In this document: positions 47,002 through 57,569 of the stretch, piece after piece
How the letters are laid out: every line of letters starts with the position of its first letter
Position numbering within the stretch: position 1 is the first letter of the stretch
DNA from: Vibrio splendidus
GTDB lineage: Bacteria; Pseudomonadota; Gammaproteobacteria; Enterobacterales; Vibrionaceae
DNA length: 64,000 nt
Assembly: GCF_024347615.1 (NCBI RefSeq)
Contig: NZ_AP025509.1
Location: 1,945,544 to 2,009,543 of the forward strand
Direction: 5' to 3'
Translations under genes and position numbers: made by a program
The notes under the pieces: model-generated
What the model saw: the letters and a program-made list of their open reading frames with translations, nothing else
What the model was told of the DNA's origin: nothing
The model's database searches: none

Positions 47002-48336
47002 CTATTTGGCTAGCTTGGCCTCCACTTGTCCAAGTGCGCGTTGGTACATAAACCATGCGCACGTTCCGGCAAGTACATTGCCTACCATAGCTCCCCAGAA
47101 TAGGCCTTCAATGCCAGCAAGCTGAGAGCTAACCCATAGGCAAGGCAAGAAGAAAGCGAACAGGCGCAGTGCTGATATCGTCAAGGCAGTATAAGACTTG
47201 CCAAGCGCATTCGAGATAGAAACCATCAGCATACAGATCCCCAAAGGCCCTAAGCTAATAGGAACGATAAGCAAGTGGTAGTTCAAAATCGTTGATACTT
47301 CGTCTTCGCTGGTCATGAGATTTGCCAACCCGCCAGAGAATAGCCAAGTCACTAGCGCTATCACCAACTGTAAACCCAATACGAACATTACTGCAATCTT
47401 AACGAGCTTACGTATGTTTTCGAGGTTGTTCTCTCCCAACATGCGTCCAATCATCGGAGGCATCGACATCGTTAGTGCTAGCACAGCGACGATCGAGAAG
47501 AATTCAAAACGTGAACCCAGAGCCCAAGCTGCAACGGCAGCGGTGCCGTAGCCAGCAAGCAGCTTAGTGGCGAACATTGATGAAACAGGTGGCAGTAGCT
47601 GACTGATCATGGCAGGCCCCATGATGTTACCAATGGATCGAACACTTTTGCCGATATCAAGATCGTGCCAGTCGAATGTCATCCAATGCTTCTTAGTCAC
47701 CTTAGGAGCAACGATAAAGATACCCGCACCGAACGCCAAGATGGTCGCAATCGCGGCTCCATTGATGCCCATGTCGAGAGTAAAGATGAAAATCGGGTCC
47801 AATATCAAGTTGATGATACTGGTCGCGATCATCATTGAACCGGGCAGCATAGTATTACCGTTGGCACGACATACACTGTAGAAGAAGTAGAGAAGCGCCC
47901 CTGTCCAAGAGCTTACTAGCCAATAGATCCAGTAAGAATCAATGATTGGCAATACCGTCGGTGGTGCATCCAATAATTGTAAAATTGGTCCACGCAGCAG
48001 ATAGATGATGACGGAGAAAAGCGCGACACTCACACTGCCCATCGCAATCACTAATCCACCAAGCTGCTTAGCGTAGCGCGTTTCATTAGCACCAATGGCT
48101 CTAGCGATTACGGCGGTCGTCGCGATACCTAGCCCGACTTGAATACCAATGATGATCATCTGAATTGGTAGCGTGAAGCCCTGAACAGCGAGCGGTAGCA
48201 CGCCCAGTTGGCCAATAAAAGCACTGTCTACAAGCTGGAAGCTCATTAGGGAAAGTACCCCAAATAGCATTGGCCATGTCATTGTATAGAGTTGTCGGCC
48301 AAGAGAAGGCGAGGGAGTTGCGGTAGTAGAATTCAT
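47002..48336 (-). CDS. MATE-family efflux transporter
   Basis: 444 residues with twelve predicted membrane helices in two MatE repeats. The opening is QLYTMTWPMLFGVLSLMSFQLVDSAFIGQLG, a classic MATE N-terminus, and ARAIGANE follows helix 2. It exports cationic drugs or metabolites using Na+ or H+. It stands alone; the role of this member is unknown. Confidence 0.9.
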   Translation of the reverse strand: MNSTTATPSPSLGRQLYTMTWPMLFGVLSLMSFQLVDSAFIGQLGVLPLAVQGFTLPIQMIIIGIQVGLGIATTAVIARAIGANETRYAKQLGGLVIAMGSVSVALFSVIIYLLRGPILQLLDAPPTVLPIIDSYWIYWLVSSWTGALLYFFYSVCRANGNTMLPGSMMIATSIINLILDPIFIFTLDMGINGAAIATILAFGAGIFIVAPKVTKKHWMTFDWHDLDIGKSVRSIGNIMGPAMISQLLPPVSSMFATKLLAGYGTAAVAAWALGSRFEFFSIVAVLALTMSMPPMIGRMLGENNLENIRKLVKIAVMFVLGLQLVIALVTWLFSGGLANLMTSEDEVSTILNYHLLIVPISLGPLGICMLMVSISNALGKSYTALTISALRLFAFFLPCLWVSSQLAGIEGLFWGAMVGNVLAGTCAWFMYQRALGQVEAKLAK

Positions 48337-48478
48337 AACACTCTTATCGGTCTTGAAGTTAGGCTTGTTGTGATGACAAACCTCTCAATGAAGAATTGTG
48401 TAAAGGATAACGTAAGGTCAGCGCGATACCAATGTTTGTTATGATAGGCAGGTTATCTTTGTTGGCTTTCGGCGAACA

Positions 48479-48508
48479 AAAAAGCCAGTCGCAATGACTG
48501 GCTTTGTT
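48479..48508 (-). terminator. Terminator of ppsA
   Basis: AAAGCCAGTC pairs with GACTGGCTTT around GCAAT. On the minus strand the stem is followed by TTTTTTG, 40 bp past the ppsA stop. Confidence 0.85.
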
Positions 48509-48547
48509 GACTCTACTTTTCGGTGTTTCTATTTGAGTGGCTAAGCG

Positions 48548-50920
48548 TTACTTATTCGCAACGTTACCAAGCTTCAACCACGTGTCGATAACCGTATCTG
48601 GGTTTAGTGAAACAGAGCTGATGCCTTGCTCCATTAACCACTCGGCTAGGTCGTCATGGTCAGATGGGCCTTGGCCACAAATACCGACGTACTTACCCGC
48701 TTTCGCCGCTGCATCGATAGCCATTTTCAGCATCGCTTTAACTGCAGGATTGCGCTCGTCGAAGAGGTGTGCCACATCGCCTGAATCTCGATCTAGGCCA
48801 AGTGTCAGCTGTGTCATGTCGTTAGAACCGATAGAGAAGCCATCGAAGTACTTCAAGAACTCATCAGCCAATATCGCATTCGATGGTAGCTCACACATCA
48901 TGATGACTTTCAGACCTTGGTCGCCACGACGCAGGTTAAATTTAGCCAGAATGTCGATAACCGATGCCGCTTCGCTTGGAGTGCGCACGAATGGAATCAT
49001 GATTTCAACGTTCTTCAGTCCCATCTCGTTACGAACACGCTTCAGCGCTTGAGTTTCAAGCTCGAAACAGTCTTCAAATACTGGAGAGATGTAACGAGAT
49101 GCACCACGGAAGCCCAGCATTGGGTTCTCTTCATGTGGTTCAAACGTTTTACCGCCAACAAGGTTGCTGTACTCGTTCGACTTGAAGTCAGACATACGTA
49201 CGATCACACGCTTAGGCCAGAATGCAGAAGCGATAGTCGCGATGCCTTCCGTTAGCTTGCTTACGTAGAAATCGATAGGATCTTTGTAGCCACGAATACG
49301 TTGATTGATTTCTGCTTTGATCTCATCCGTTTGCTCATCGAAGTTCAGCAGAGCTTTAGGGTGAATACCGATCATCTTGTTGATGATGAATTCAAGGCGA
49401 GCAAGGCCAACACCTTCGTTCGGGATTTGAGCAAAGTCGAAGGCACGATCTGGGTTACCCACGTTCATCATTACTTTGGTTGGCAGCATTGGTAGCTCAT
49501 CAACCTCAGAACGTTTGATTTCAAAGTCGAGTTCGCCGTTGTAAACGTAGCCCGTTTCACCTTCTGAACATGACACTGTCACGATGTCGCCATCATTTAG
49601 GCTGCTTGTCGCTGTACCACAACCAACAATGGCAGGAATGCCTAGCTCACGAGCAATGATTGCTGCGTGACAGGTACGGCCGCCACGATTAGTCACAATC
49701 GCGGACGCTTTCTTCATCACAGGCTCCCAGTCTGGGTCTGTCATGTCTGTTACTAGTACGTCGCCTTCTTGAACCAGCGACATTTGGTCTAGTGAATCAA
49801 CCAAGCGAACTGGGCCTGAGCCGATGCGTTGGCCGATAGCGCGGCCTTCAACCAAGACATCCGCCTTGTTGTTTAGCTCGTAACGCTCGATAACGTTTTG
49901 GTCGCTTTGAGAACATACGGTTTCTGGGCGAGCCTGAACGATGTAAAGCTTGCCGTCGATGCCATCTTTCGCCCACTCAATGTCCATCGGACGTTGGTAG
50001 TGCTTCTCGATGATCATCGCTTGTTTCGCTAGTTCTTTGATCTCTTCATCGTTCAATGAGAACTCGTTACGCTCTTGAGTATCGGTGTCGATGATATCAA
50101 CTTGCTTGCCGATCTCTTGGTTGGTTGAGTAGATCATCTTGATCAACTTAGAACCAAACGTCTTTTTAACAACTGGGTAGTGACCCGCTTCTAGCATTGG
50201 CTTGTGAACGTAGAACTCGTCTGGGTTTACAGCACCTTGTACAACCATTTCACCTAGACCCCAAGAAGAGGTGATGAATACCACTTGGTCGAAGCCTGAC
50301 TCAGTATCAAGCGTGAACATCACACCTGAAGAAGCTTTGTCTGAGCGAACCATACGCTGGATGCCCGCTGACAATGAAATGCCACGGTGATCAAAGCCTT
50401 GGTGTACTCGGTAAGAGATAGCACGGTCGTTAAACAGAGAAGCGAACACGTGTTTAGTCGCTTCGATAACCGCATCGATCCCTTTCACGTTAAGGAAGGT
50501 TTCTTGTTGGCCTGCAAAAGAAGCATCTGGAAGGTCTTCAGCTGTTGCCGATGAACGAACCGCAACAGACAATTCTTCGTTGCCTTCAATCAGTTCGCGG
50601 TAGTTATCACGGATGTCTTGCTCTAGTGATTCTGGGAAGGGTGCGTCTAGAACCCATTGTCGAATCGTTGCACCTGTCTTACGCAGTGCGTCAACGTCTT
50701 CAACATCAAGTTCATCAAGGAGTTGGTGAATGCGCTCATCAAGACCTTTGTAGTCAAGAAAGTTGTTAAACGCATAAGAGGTGGTAGCAAAACCATTAGG
50801 TACTGATACGCCAGCGTTGGCTAGGTTAGAAACCATCTCGCCAAGTGAAGCATTCTTACCGCCGACTTTGTCGACATCTTCCATGGAAAGGCCATTGAAC
50901 CATAGGGTGTTATTTTGCAT
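48548..50920 (-). CDS. ppsA: Phosphoenolpyruvate synthase
   Basis: 790 residues, full length. It converts pyruvate plus ATP to PEP, AMP and phosphate in gluconeogenesis. The N-terminal ATP-grasp domain ([41 protein letters not shown]) is followed by the phosphohistidine swivel ([24 protein letters not shown], catalytic His). The C-terminal TIM barrel has [17 protein letters not shown] and GICGQGPSD (catalytic Cys). GGAG precedes ATG 50920. It is divergent from its regulator gene ppsR (178 bp). Confidence 0.97.
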   Translation of the reverse strand: MQNNTLWFNGLSMEDVDKVGGKNASLGEMVSNLANAGVSVPNGFATTSYAFNNFLDYKGLDERIHQLLDELDVEDVDALRKTGATIRQWVLDAPFPESLEQDIRDNYRELIEGNEELSVAVRSSATAEDLPDASFAGQQETFLNVKGIDAVIEATKHVFASLFNDRAISYRVHQGFDHRGISLSAGIQRMVRSDKASSGVMFTLDTESGFDQVVFITSSWGLGEMVVQGAVNPDEFYVHKPMLEAGHYPVVKKTFGSKLIKMIYSTNQEIGKQVDIIDTDTQERNEFSLNDEEIKELAKQAMIIEKHYQRPMDIEWAKDGIDGKLYIVQARPETVCSQSDQNVIERYELNNKADVLVEGRAIGQRIGSGPVRLVDSLDQMSLVQEGDVLVTDMTDPDWEPVMKKASAIVTNRGGRTCHAAIIARELGIPAIVGCGTATSSLNDGDIVTVSCSEGETGYVYNGELDFEIKRSEVDELPMLPTKVMMNVGNPDRAFDFAQIPNEGVGLARLEFIINKMIGIHPKALLNFDEQTDEIKAEINQRIRGYKDPIDFYVSKLTEGIATIASAFWPKRVIVRMSDFKSNEYSNLVGGKTFEPHEENPMLGFRGASRYISPVFEDCFELETQALKRVRNEMGLKNVEIMIPFVRTPSEAASVIDILAKFNLRRGDQGLKVIMMCELPSNAILADEFLKYFDGFSIGSNDMTQLTLGLDRDSGDVAHLFDERNPAVKAMLKMAIDAAAKAGKYVGICGQGPSDHDDLAEWLMEQGISSVSLNPDTVIDTWLKLGNVANK

Positions 50921-51098
50921 TTATTTCTCCAGAAACATAGCAAGCATTGTAGGGATTTAAAGGCAAACGATTACGTATCAGTTTAAAAAAATGTAAATTA
51001 TTTTCTAAAGCTGTGGGGGACGTAATAGTCAGCAGGGATTCGTTATATATATTATGGTTCCCATCCTACTCAAAATAATTTTAAACATTAAATAAAAA

Positions 51099-51932
51099 AT
51101 GCAAATTGATATCCAAAGTCGTGATGTATTCTATGTTTCTGATGGAACGGCCATAACATGTGAGACTTTAGGGCATGTTGTTCTAGGTCAATTCCCATTC
51201 GAAGCTAATGAAAAAACCTTCCCGTTTGTCGAAAGTGAGGACAAACTTTCTGATTTATTAAAAGAGATCGAAATTTCGTATCGTGATACGGGCAACCACC
51301 CGTTAGTCTTTTTTTCGATTGTGATTCCAGACATCAAGCAGAAGCTCTTGGAGGCACCAGCGCATTGTTATGACGTGCTAGAGAGTATTGTGCAGAAAGT
51401 GCAAGACGATACCCAAATGGCCCCGGTGCCTAAGCTGCAGCGCTCTCGTAGTGTTAATAAAGATTCAGTGAAGTACTTCGACCGTATTGCTGCGATTGAA
51501 TACACGTTGGCTCATGATGATGGCATCACGCTGAAAGGGCTTGAAGAGGCGGATATCATCCTATTGGGTGTGTCTCGAAGCGGTAAGACACCGACAAGTT
51601 TGTATATGGCGATGCAGTTTGGCTTGCGCGTAGCGAACTATCCGTTCATTCATGATGACTTGGCGCGCTTGAAGCTGTTACCCGAATTTGAGATCTACCG
51701 ACACAAGCTGTTTGGTTTAACCATTGATGCGGAAAGGTTGACTGAAATCCGAGAGAACCGTTTAGCCGGAAGTGAATACGCGAGTGATTCGCAATGCTTG
51801 TATGAGTTGCAAACGGTAGAGTCGATGTTTCGCCGAGAAGCGATACCTTACATCAACACGTCATCGCTATCGGTTGAAGAAATTTCAACGCGAATTTTGG
51901 AGCGAACAGGGTTGAGAAGGCGCTTGTTGTAG
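51099..51932 (+). CDS. ppsR: PEP synthase regulatory kinase/pyrophosphorylase
   Basis: 277 residues of the DUF299 family. It inactivates PEP synthase by ADP-dependent phosphorylation of a threonine and reactivates it by phosphorolysis. The P-loop-like motif [18 protein letters not shown] is intact, with [19 protein letters not shown] at the N-terminus. It has no clear ribosome binding site before ATG 51099. It is divergent from ppsA, the usual arrangement in gammaproteobacteria. Confidence 0.95.
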   Translation: MQIDIQSRDVFYVSDGTAITCETLGHVVLGQFPFEANEKTFPFVESEDKLSDLLKEIEISYRDTGNHPLVFFSIVIPDIKQKLLEAPAHCYDVLESIVQKVQDDTQMAPVPKLQRSRSVNKDSVKYFDRIAAIEYTLAHDDGITLKGLEEADIILLGVSRSGKTPTSLYMAMQFGLRVANYPFIHDDLARLKLLPEFEIYRHKLFGLTIDAERLTEIRENRLAGSEYASDSQCLYELQTVESMFRREAIPYINTSSLSVEEISTRILERTGLRRRLL

Positions 51933-51949
51933 AAAAGACAATTGAGTCA

Positions 51950-51998
51950 TAAAAATCGAAGCTCGTACGAACAATGGTTCGGGGAGCTTCGATTTTTC
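51950..51998 (+). terminator. Terminator of ppsR
   Basis: AAAAATCGAAGCTC pairs with GAGCTTCGATTTTT (14 bp), with T residues after. Confidence 0.8.
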
Positions 51999-52058
51999 GT
52001 TTAGGCTCGTTGCTAACGACTAACGGCTAACGGCTTAACGACTTAGCAAATTAGGAAA

Positions 52059-52691
52059 TTAGCGAAGAAGCTTAATGCCTAACGTTTGACTCTGTTTTTC
52101 TAACCAACGCTCAAGTGCTGGTGGCCATGTGATACTTGGTTCAACACAGAAGCCACGAAGCATTGAGAAATAGAGTGCTTGATCAACTAAAGGTAGCGAT
52201 GATTCACCATTCTCTAGATCCAATAGAAGCTCTGCATCTTTCAGTAATGGGTTAATCAGTTGAACGTATTGTGGGGTCTTTTCTAAGAGCTCTTCAAAGT
52301 TAAAACCTTCGGTCTCTTTACTTGCACGCCAAGCCTCTTTGGCTCCAGCAGAGCGATATTCAGCCAAGTCGAGGTTCCACCAACGTGGGCGTCCGATCTG
52401 TTGAGTAAGAGGGAAAGCGCGGCTTTGAAAAAGCGCAGCCTGCTCAGATGGCTCACGTTTCTCGTCACTTGATTTCAAATCCATGAAGTAAACAATGATG
52501 TCTAGGCTTTCAGCCATAATCGAACCGTCGTTTTTTTGTAGGACTGGCACCATCTTCTTACCGATCAGATCGATAAGGGTTTGGGCATCATCATAATCCA
52601 CAGATATAAGTTCGATGTTCAAGCCTAAAGATTGAGCGATGTAGGCAACTCTTGCACAGAAAGGGCAGTGGTCGTAAATGTAAAGCTTCAT
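52059..52691 (-). CDS. grxB: Glutaredoxin 2
   Basis: 210 residues, with the two-domain glutathione-transferase fold. The N-terminal thioredoxin-like domain has the active site CPFCARV (Cys 9 and 12), KMVPVLQ with the cis-Pro, and GSIMAESLDIIVY for glutathione binding. The C-terminal helical domain completes the fold. It reduces mixed disulfides with glutathione. It is transcribed alone. Confidence 0.93.
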   Translation of the reverse strand: MKLYIYDHCPFCARVAYIAQSLGLNIELISVDYDDAQTLIDLIGKKMVPVLQKNDGSIMAESLDIIVYFMDLKSSDEKREPSEQAALFQSRAFPLTQQIGRPRWWNLDLAEYRSAGAKEAWRASKETEGFNFEELLEKTPQYVQLINPLLKDAELLLDLENGESSLPLVDQALYFSMLRGFCVEPSITWPPALERWLEKQSQTLGIKLLR

Positions 52692-52935
52692 AGCTTCCCT
52701 TAGTTCAGGATATTATAAATATAAGTTAATGCTAATGTATTAGAAAATAATACGAACATTAAGCGTGAATAAACGCTAAGTACTAATCAACGCTAAGTAC
52801 TGATAAACAGCAAGCATCAACAACACACAATAAGTGCTTGGTATAAATGCTCTTTCATTAATTCTATTGTCTGTTGGATTCGGCTTTACTGCAATGCGTA
52901 GACTAATGGGAAGGCTAGTGAGAAATAACGGGCAC

Positions 52936-52991
52936 AAAAAAGGCTCTGGCGGCTCACTCTAATGCAGAAGAGTGAAGTCAGCCAAAGCCTC
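52936..52991 (-). terminator. Long hairpin terminator of the 52-aa gene
   Basis: An imperfect stem of about 20 bp (AGGCTCTGGC...TCACTCT with AGAGTGA...GCCAAAGCCT) is followed on the minus strand by six T. Confidence 0.75.
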
Positions 52992-53041
52992 AATGTTGTT
53001 ACCTTTAGCAGAGTGACTACTAAAAGAGCAGAGTGGTTAAA

Positions 53042-53200
53042 CTATGCTTTTTTAAGGTCTTGTGCTGGGTAAGTAAGCGTCATTGCGCCTTCTACCGTTG
53101 TAACGTGAACGTAGCCACCACCAGCACTTAGGCCAGTCACTACCATTTCACCAAGCTCAACACCTTTTGTTGCTACAACGCGATCGTCAACTGAAAACAC
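53042..53200 (-). CDS. Small beta-rich protein, 52 aa
   Basis: The minus strand reads FSVDDRVVATKGVELGEMVV and then TGLSAGGGYVHVTTVEGAMTL up to TYPAQDLKKA, starting at GTG 53200 with GAAGG 9 nt upstream. The composition suggests a small barrel of SH3-like type; I do not recognise the family. A dedicated terminator (52936-52991) supports expression. A start at GTG 53209 is possible but poorly placed. Confidence 0.7.
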   Translation of the reverse strand: MFSVDDRVVATKGVELGEMVVTGLSAGGGYVHVTTVEGAMTLTYPAQDLKKA

Positions 53201-53364
53201 TTTACACACCTTCAATAAATTAAATAAATACGATAGATATCGAACGCGGATTTAAACAGATGGCACCCCAATCAACTAATCCGGTTATTTGTCGTAAAGA
53301 TTAAATTTAGTTATGCATAAAACAGTATTTCTTAAAAATCAGTTTGTTAACTCATTCAGCGATG

Positions 53365-54345
53365 TTATTTTTCTGCCGGATAAACGACACCAACTTGTTG
53401 GCGCATCTCTGTAATTAACTTAGCAACCGTTAAAGCGCGCTGTTGGGCTTGCGCTTGTGTTGTGTTGTCTCCAGCAATGCAACTAGCAAAGGCTTGCGCC
53501 TCGTAACACATTGAATTTTCGCTTTGCGCTTGGGTTAGGCTCTCAACATTACCATCTCGGTAGCGGATCTTAATGTCAGTACATTCAGCGATGTGATCGA
53601 TGATGATCGCTCCTAGTTCACCTTGGATCTCACTTGGCGTATAAGAATCACTGACTTTGGAGTGCGCAAGGGTCACATCAAATTCAGGGTATTGGAAGAT
53701 CGCACAGCCATGTGCGTCCACGCCAGAATCAAGCAGCTTTGCAGAAGCCTGTGCATTTTCAGGTTTGCCAAATAACGCGACTGTCGCGGCAACACAGTAG
53801 AAGCCAATATCGACCAATGAGCCGTTAGAAAAAGCTGGGTTGAAGGTGTTTGGGTTCTCGCCATTTAGGTATTTTTGGTAGCGCGATGAATACTGGCAGT
53901 AGTTGATGTGTGCCTTATGTACCTTGCCAATCTTTTCTAAACCAAGTTGAATTTGCTTAAAGTTCGGCAGAAACTGAGATTTGTACGCCTCAAACATCAC
54001 CACACCGTTCTTCTGAGCGACCTCAAACATTCGGGTTGCTTCATCAATATTCGATGCGACAGGCTTTTCACAGATGACATGTTTGCCGTGCTCCATCATG
54101 AAGATGGACTGTTCGCAATGGAGTGAATTCGGTGAAGCGATGTATACGGCTTCAACCGTTTTGTCATCGGCCAATGCGTCGAGTGAGTTATACGTCGTTT
54201 CAACGTCAAACTCTTGGGCGAACTGTGCCGCACTGTCTAGATTTCGAGAGTAAACCGCTGCAAGTTGCATCGATTGAGATTCTTGAGCAGCTTGAACAAA
54301 CTTTTGTGTAATCCAATTCGTTCCAATTACAGCAAACTTAATCAT
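53365..54345 (-). CDS. Gfo/Idh/MocA-family oxidoreductase
   Basis: 326 residues from ATG 54345. The N-terminal Rossmann fold (FAVIGTNWITQKFVQAA) and the family signature VICEKPVASN (about 90-99) are clear. The C-terminal domain includes NPAFSNGSLVDIGFYCVAATVALFG, with the usual GALLDIG-like motif. It is an NAD(P)-dependent sugar or cyclitol dehydrogenase of unknown substrate. Transcribed alone and divergent from the GNAT gene. Confidence 0.88.
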   Translation of the reverse strand: MIKFAVIGTNWITQKFVQAAQESQSMQLAAVYSRNLDSAAQFAQEFDVETTYNSLDALADDKTVEAVYIASPNSLHCEQSIFMMEHGKHVICEKPVASNIDEATRMFEVAQKNGVVMFEAYKSQFLPNFKQIQLGLEKIGKVHKAHINYCQYSSRYQKYLNGENPNTFNPAFSNGSLVDIGFYCVAATVALFGKPENAQASAKLLDSGVDAHGCAIFQYPEFDVTLAHSKVSDSYTPSEIQGELGAIIIDHIAECTDIKIRYRDGNVESLTQAQSENSMCYEAQAFASCIAGDNTTQAQAQQRALTVAKLITEMRQQVGVVYPAEK

Positions 54346-54554
54346 ATAGGTGTCCAATAGTTAGTGTATTGATTCTGCAGAGATAGTAGCACTCAACGGC
54401 TGGCAATGTGCCTGAGATTTACGGAACAATTTCCCTAAACATAGTGCCTAATATTAATAATCAGCCTTCACAGAACGTCTGGGTTGACCAGTACAACGGT
54501 GCACAACCAAGTCATTTTTGCTAAGGTATTAGTGAATTCAAATAAGGTAATGAT

Positions 54555-55037
54555 ATGCAAATCCGGACTGCCAAGGTCACTGATATAAGCTCGATCTTAG
54601 AGCTCTCAGAGCAGATAAATCGTCAACATCATCTTGGTGCCCCAATGGTATTTGCGCCACCTTCGTTGGGTTTTACCGACAGTGAAGAGTACTGGTTAGG
54701 GTTGATGATCGATCCTGTAGGGGCTTTCTTCGTTGCCGTTGATGAGCAACAAGTGGTTGGCTTCTTAGCCGGGAAGGTGACACAGAACAAAGGGGTGAGC
54801 TTTATTCAGCCGCATAAGGTGGCAAGAGTGAATACGATTGTGGTTAACGATCAAGTTCAAAGCCAAGGTGTCGGTCGAGCTTTAATGAAGTCATTCAATC
54901 AGTGGGCTCAAGCGAGCGGTGCTATCGAGCTTAGGTTAGAAGTGATGGAGTTCAACCAACAAGCTCAGGGTTTTTATGAGTCGTTAGGGATGGAAACTCA
55001 ATCTCGAACCATGTCCATGCGTTTTGAGGAGATTTAA
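54555..55037 (+). CDS. GNAT-family N-acetyltransferase
   Basis: 160 residues. The acetyl-CoA site is VNTIVVNDQVQSQGVGRALM (motif A, Q-x-x-G-x-G/A), followed by ELRLEVMEFNQQAQGFYESLGM (motif B). The acceptor is unknown. AAGG lies before the ATG. The next gene starts 2 bp after its stop, so the two form an operon. Confidence 0.9.
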   Translation: MQIRTAKVTDISSILELSEQINRQHHLGAPMVFAPPSLGFTDSEEYWLGLMIDPVGAFFVAVDEQQVVGFLAGKVTQNKGVSFIQPHKVARVNTIVVNDQVQSQGVGRALMKSFNQWAQASGAIELRLEVMEFNQQAQGFYESLGMETQSRTMSMRFEEI

Positions 55038-55039
55038 GG

Positions 55040-55819
55040 GTGCGTTTGATTTGGCCTTTATCGTTGTGCTTACTCTTTTTTACTTCGCTTGCTTATGCGG
55101 AGAAACTCGTCGTCGAGAAAATTGTGTCTGATGCGACCGCTATCGAAACCATTGTATTTGAGTCAGCACCTTCCCATTCTAATCGCACACCTACGTCATC
55201 GGTCACCGCGAATTCGAAGCATGTCATTGTTATGGATGATGCTCTTGAAGGGGACTCTCAACAAAAGGTCGCCCAGCTTTCTCAACGTTCTTCACTAGAT
55301 CCCTCTCAAAGCTCTTCATTAGGCCAACCTCAAAGTTCCTCTCAAGAGTTTTACACTCTACCTGACGCGTCTTCTGGCATAGACCCGTTATTGCAAGTGG
55401 TCACCTTAGTTAAAGTCGACAAATCTAAACGTAGAATGTATCTGCTCAAAGGGGAGGAAGTGGTTCAGGAGTTTCGTATTGCGCTAGGTAAACAACCGAA
55501 AGGGCATAAGCGTTTTGAAGGGGACAACCGAACGCCAGAAGGGAAATACCAGCTCGACTATGTGATGGAAGAATCAGACTTCTACCGCTCGGTGCATATC
55601 AACTACCCGCAATCATCAGATATGCAGTGGGCACAAAAAAATGATGTTGATCCTGGGGGTAATATCAAGATCCACGGAATCAAGAATGGTGAGCGTCGTT
55701 CACCTAGTTTTATACAAAGCTTCGATTGGACGGATGGTTGTATTGCGTTAACCAATCAAGATATGGATGAGTTCATTCAACTCGTAAAAATGGGTACCCC
55801 TATCCATATTGAATGGTAG
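55040..55819 (+). CDS. L,D-transpeptidase family protein (YkuD domain)
   Basis: 259 residues with a GTG start (GAGGAG 8 nt upstream) and a signal peptide (cleavage after ...SLAYA). A Ser/Gln-rich linker (about 70-105) contains a near-repeat (SSLDPSQSSSLGQPQSSSQ). The YkuD domain covers about 130-259 with IKIHGIKNG and the catalytic DWTDGCIALTNQD (Cys; the usual Ser before GC is Asp here). It acts in the periplasm on peptidoglycan or on attaching proteins to it. In an operon with the GNAT gene. Confidence 0.88.
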   Translation: MRLIWPLSLCLLFFTSLAYAEKLVVEKIVSDATAIETIVFESAPSHSNRTPTSSVTANSKHVIVMDDALEGDSQQKVAQLSQRSSLDPSQSSSLGQPQSSSQEFYTLPDASSGIDPLLQVVTLVKVDKSKRRMYLLKGEEVVQEFRIALGKQPKGHKRFEGDNRTPEGKYQLDYVMEESDFYRSVHINYPQSSDMQWAQKNDVDPGGNIKIHGIKNGERRSPSFIQSFDWTDGCIALTNQDMDEFIQLVKMGTPIHIEW

Positions 55820-55896
55820 CTATCGGTACCCAATTTCCCTGAACAACTCTCGAAACAACTCTCAAAAACAATTGCCGAAATCAGCGCTAGAGCCAG

Positions 55897-56634
55897 TTAC
55901 AGTAAGACTCGACCCGCACTGAAGATAGCAATCACAATGAGCAGTGCAATCGTGACTGGCTTGAACTTCGCCCCACCAAACCTCTCAAACAATTTTGAAC
56001 CGACATAGCCGCCAAACATGCTGCTTGGTAAGAGTGCTAGAGTAAGCCAGACCACATCACGATCGACTAACCCTGCGATAGAGGCCGTAACAAAGGCGCT
56101 GGAATCAGCTAGTACAAAGAACGCAATCAGGCCGGCTCTGGCAATGTGTGGTGCGACAGGACTTGCCAATGCATGCGTGCCAACCGAAGGGCCTGACATT
56201 GAAGCTGCGCCATTCATAACCCCCGCAAGACTGCCTAGAATATAGGGAGCAAATCTAGGTTCGCTTTTGTATTGGAACCCTTTGTAGATCATGATTGCTG
56301 ACGCAAAAATGAAGGCACTGATGATCAAGATGATCGTGTCTTGGCTAACGGATTTGAGCAACAGCAAGCCGATGGGCGTGAAGGCCAAACAAGGGATAAA
56401 TACCTTTGAAACCCATCGCCAATTTACGTGATGTTTAACCTTCGGCAGCAATTGGATATTGCCTAACAGGTCGATCAGCATGAATACAGGAACCAGTTCG
56501 ATAACAGGCACGAATAACGCACTCAATGGCAATGCCACTAAGGTGAAACCAAAACCTGAGAAGCCACGAACAATAGCGGCGAAAATGAAGATTGCACCCA
56601 AAATTGGGAAGGTTGGACTAAAAATGAGATCCAT
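55897..56634 (-). CDS. TSUP-family (TauE/SafE) membrane permease
   Basis: 245 residues with about eight helices in two repeats: IFAAIVRGFSGFGFTLVALPLSALF, then GSLAGVMNGAASMSGPSVGTHAL. Such carriers move sulfite, sulfoacetate or other small anions. No strong ribosome binding site precedes ATG 56634. A 9-bp hairpin (AAGTGAGTA, 56683-56714) lies upstream without a T tract. The substrate is unknown. Confidence 0.85.
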   Translation of the reverse strand: MDLIFSPTFPILGAIFIFAAIVRGFSGFGFTLVALPLSALFVPVIELVPVFMLIDLLGNIQLLPKVKHHVNWRWVSKVFIPCLAFTPIGLLLLKSVSQDTIILIISAFIFASAIMIYKGFQYKSEPRFAPYILGSLAGVMNGAASMSGPSVGTHALASPVAPHIARAGLIAFFVLADSSAFVTASIAGLVDRDVVWLTLALLPSSMFGGYVGSKLFERFGGAKFKPVTIALLIVIAIFSAGRVLL

Positions 56635-56793
56635 AAATTAAGTAACCAATGAAGCTGTCTAATAAGGCGAGCTAGTGAAACCAAGTGAGTAGCGGAATGT
56701 ACTCCTACTCACTTGTGTTTGCTACCTAATTTTCAGGTTTTTCAGGGTTAATTTTAAAGTCTCTCAGGGGGTACTTTTTCGGTATTTACGAGG

Positions 56794-57513
56794 TCAATTT
56801 ATAGGGTTGAATTGATTCGGAAAATCAGTAAATACAGCATCTACTTTTGAGAGAAATTTGAAGCGAGACGGATCATTGACGGTGTAGCACCATGCTTGAA
56901 TGTTCGCTTCGTTGAGTGTGTCAAGATCGCTCTGATCAACGTGTTCATAGTTCATGTGACAGCTGAACGCTTTGACCTCATTGATGAGTATAAGATCATC
57001 TTGAGTCAGTTGCTCTGTGATTACTCCCACTCGATATCTCGGTAAATGACGAGCCATTTCAGCAACCACCTTATGGCTGAAGCTCGAAAGTAAGACCTTA
57101 TCGGTGTCTAGATTTGAGCGAATCAACTCGTCGTGCAGCAAATCAACGACATAAGGGGCTTGATGTCGGCTGTCGACTTTGATTTCGAGGTTGACGCTAA
57201 GATCATGCTGCTCAACAAGTGTGAGTAACTCTTCCAACGTCAGTATTTTTTCTCCAGCGAACTGCTCAGACTTCCAACGGCCAAAATCGAGCTGACGTAG
57301 CTCAGCAAGGGTGTGTTCATCAACTCGACCTTTGCCATCGCTGCAGCGCTCAAGCGTGTGATCGTGACAAACGACCAGTTGGTCATCCTGAGTGGGCTGA
57401 ATATCAACTTCAATCCATTTCAAGCCGAGTTTAGCCGCTTGTTCAATGCTTGCTTTGGTATTTTCTGGGTGAGTACCTGCGACACCCCGATGACCTACGA
57501 TGATAGACGACAT
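56794..57513 (-). CDS. ugpQ: Glycerophosphodiester phosphodiesterase
   Basis: 239 residues, cytosolic. It hydrolyses glycerophosphodiesters to glycerol-3-phosphate and an alcohol. The catalytic signature is IIVGHRGVAGTHPENTKASI, WIEVDIQPTQDDQLVVCHDHTLERCSDGKG (His, Glu, Asp, His). AAGGA lies 7 nt before ATG 57513. It is the last gene of the ugp operon, 57 bp after ugpC. Confidence 0.93.
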   Translation of the reverse strand: MSSIIVGHRGVAGTHPENTKASIEQAAKLGLKWIEVDIQPTQDDQLVVCHDHTLERCSDGKGRVDEHTLAELRQLDFGRWKSEQFAGEKILTLEELLTLVEQHDLSVNLEIKVDSRHQAPYVVDLLHDELIRSNLDTDKVLLSSFSHKVVAEMARHLPRYRVGVITEQLTQDDLILINEVKAFSCHMNYEHVDQSDLDTLNEANIQAWCYTVNDPSRFKFLSKVDAVFTDFPNQFNPIN

Positions 57514-57569
57514 AATTAATCCTTCTTAAAGACGCACCGTAAAAACGCATTAAATATCAGTGTACTCGA

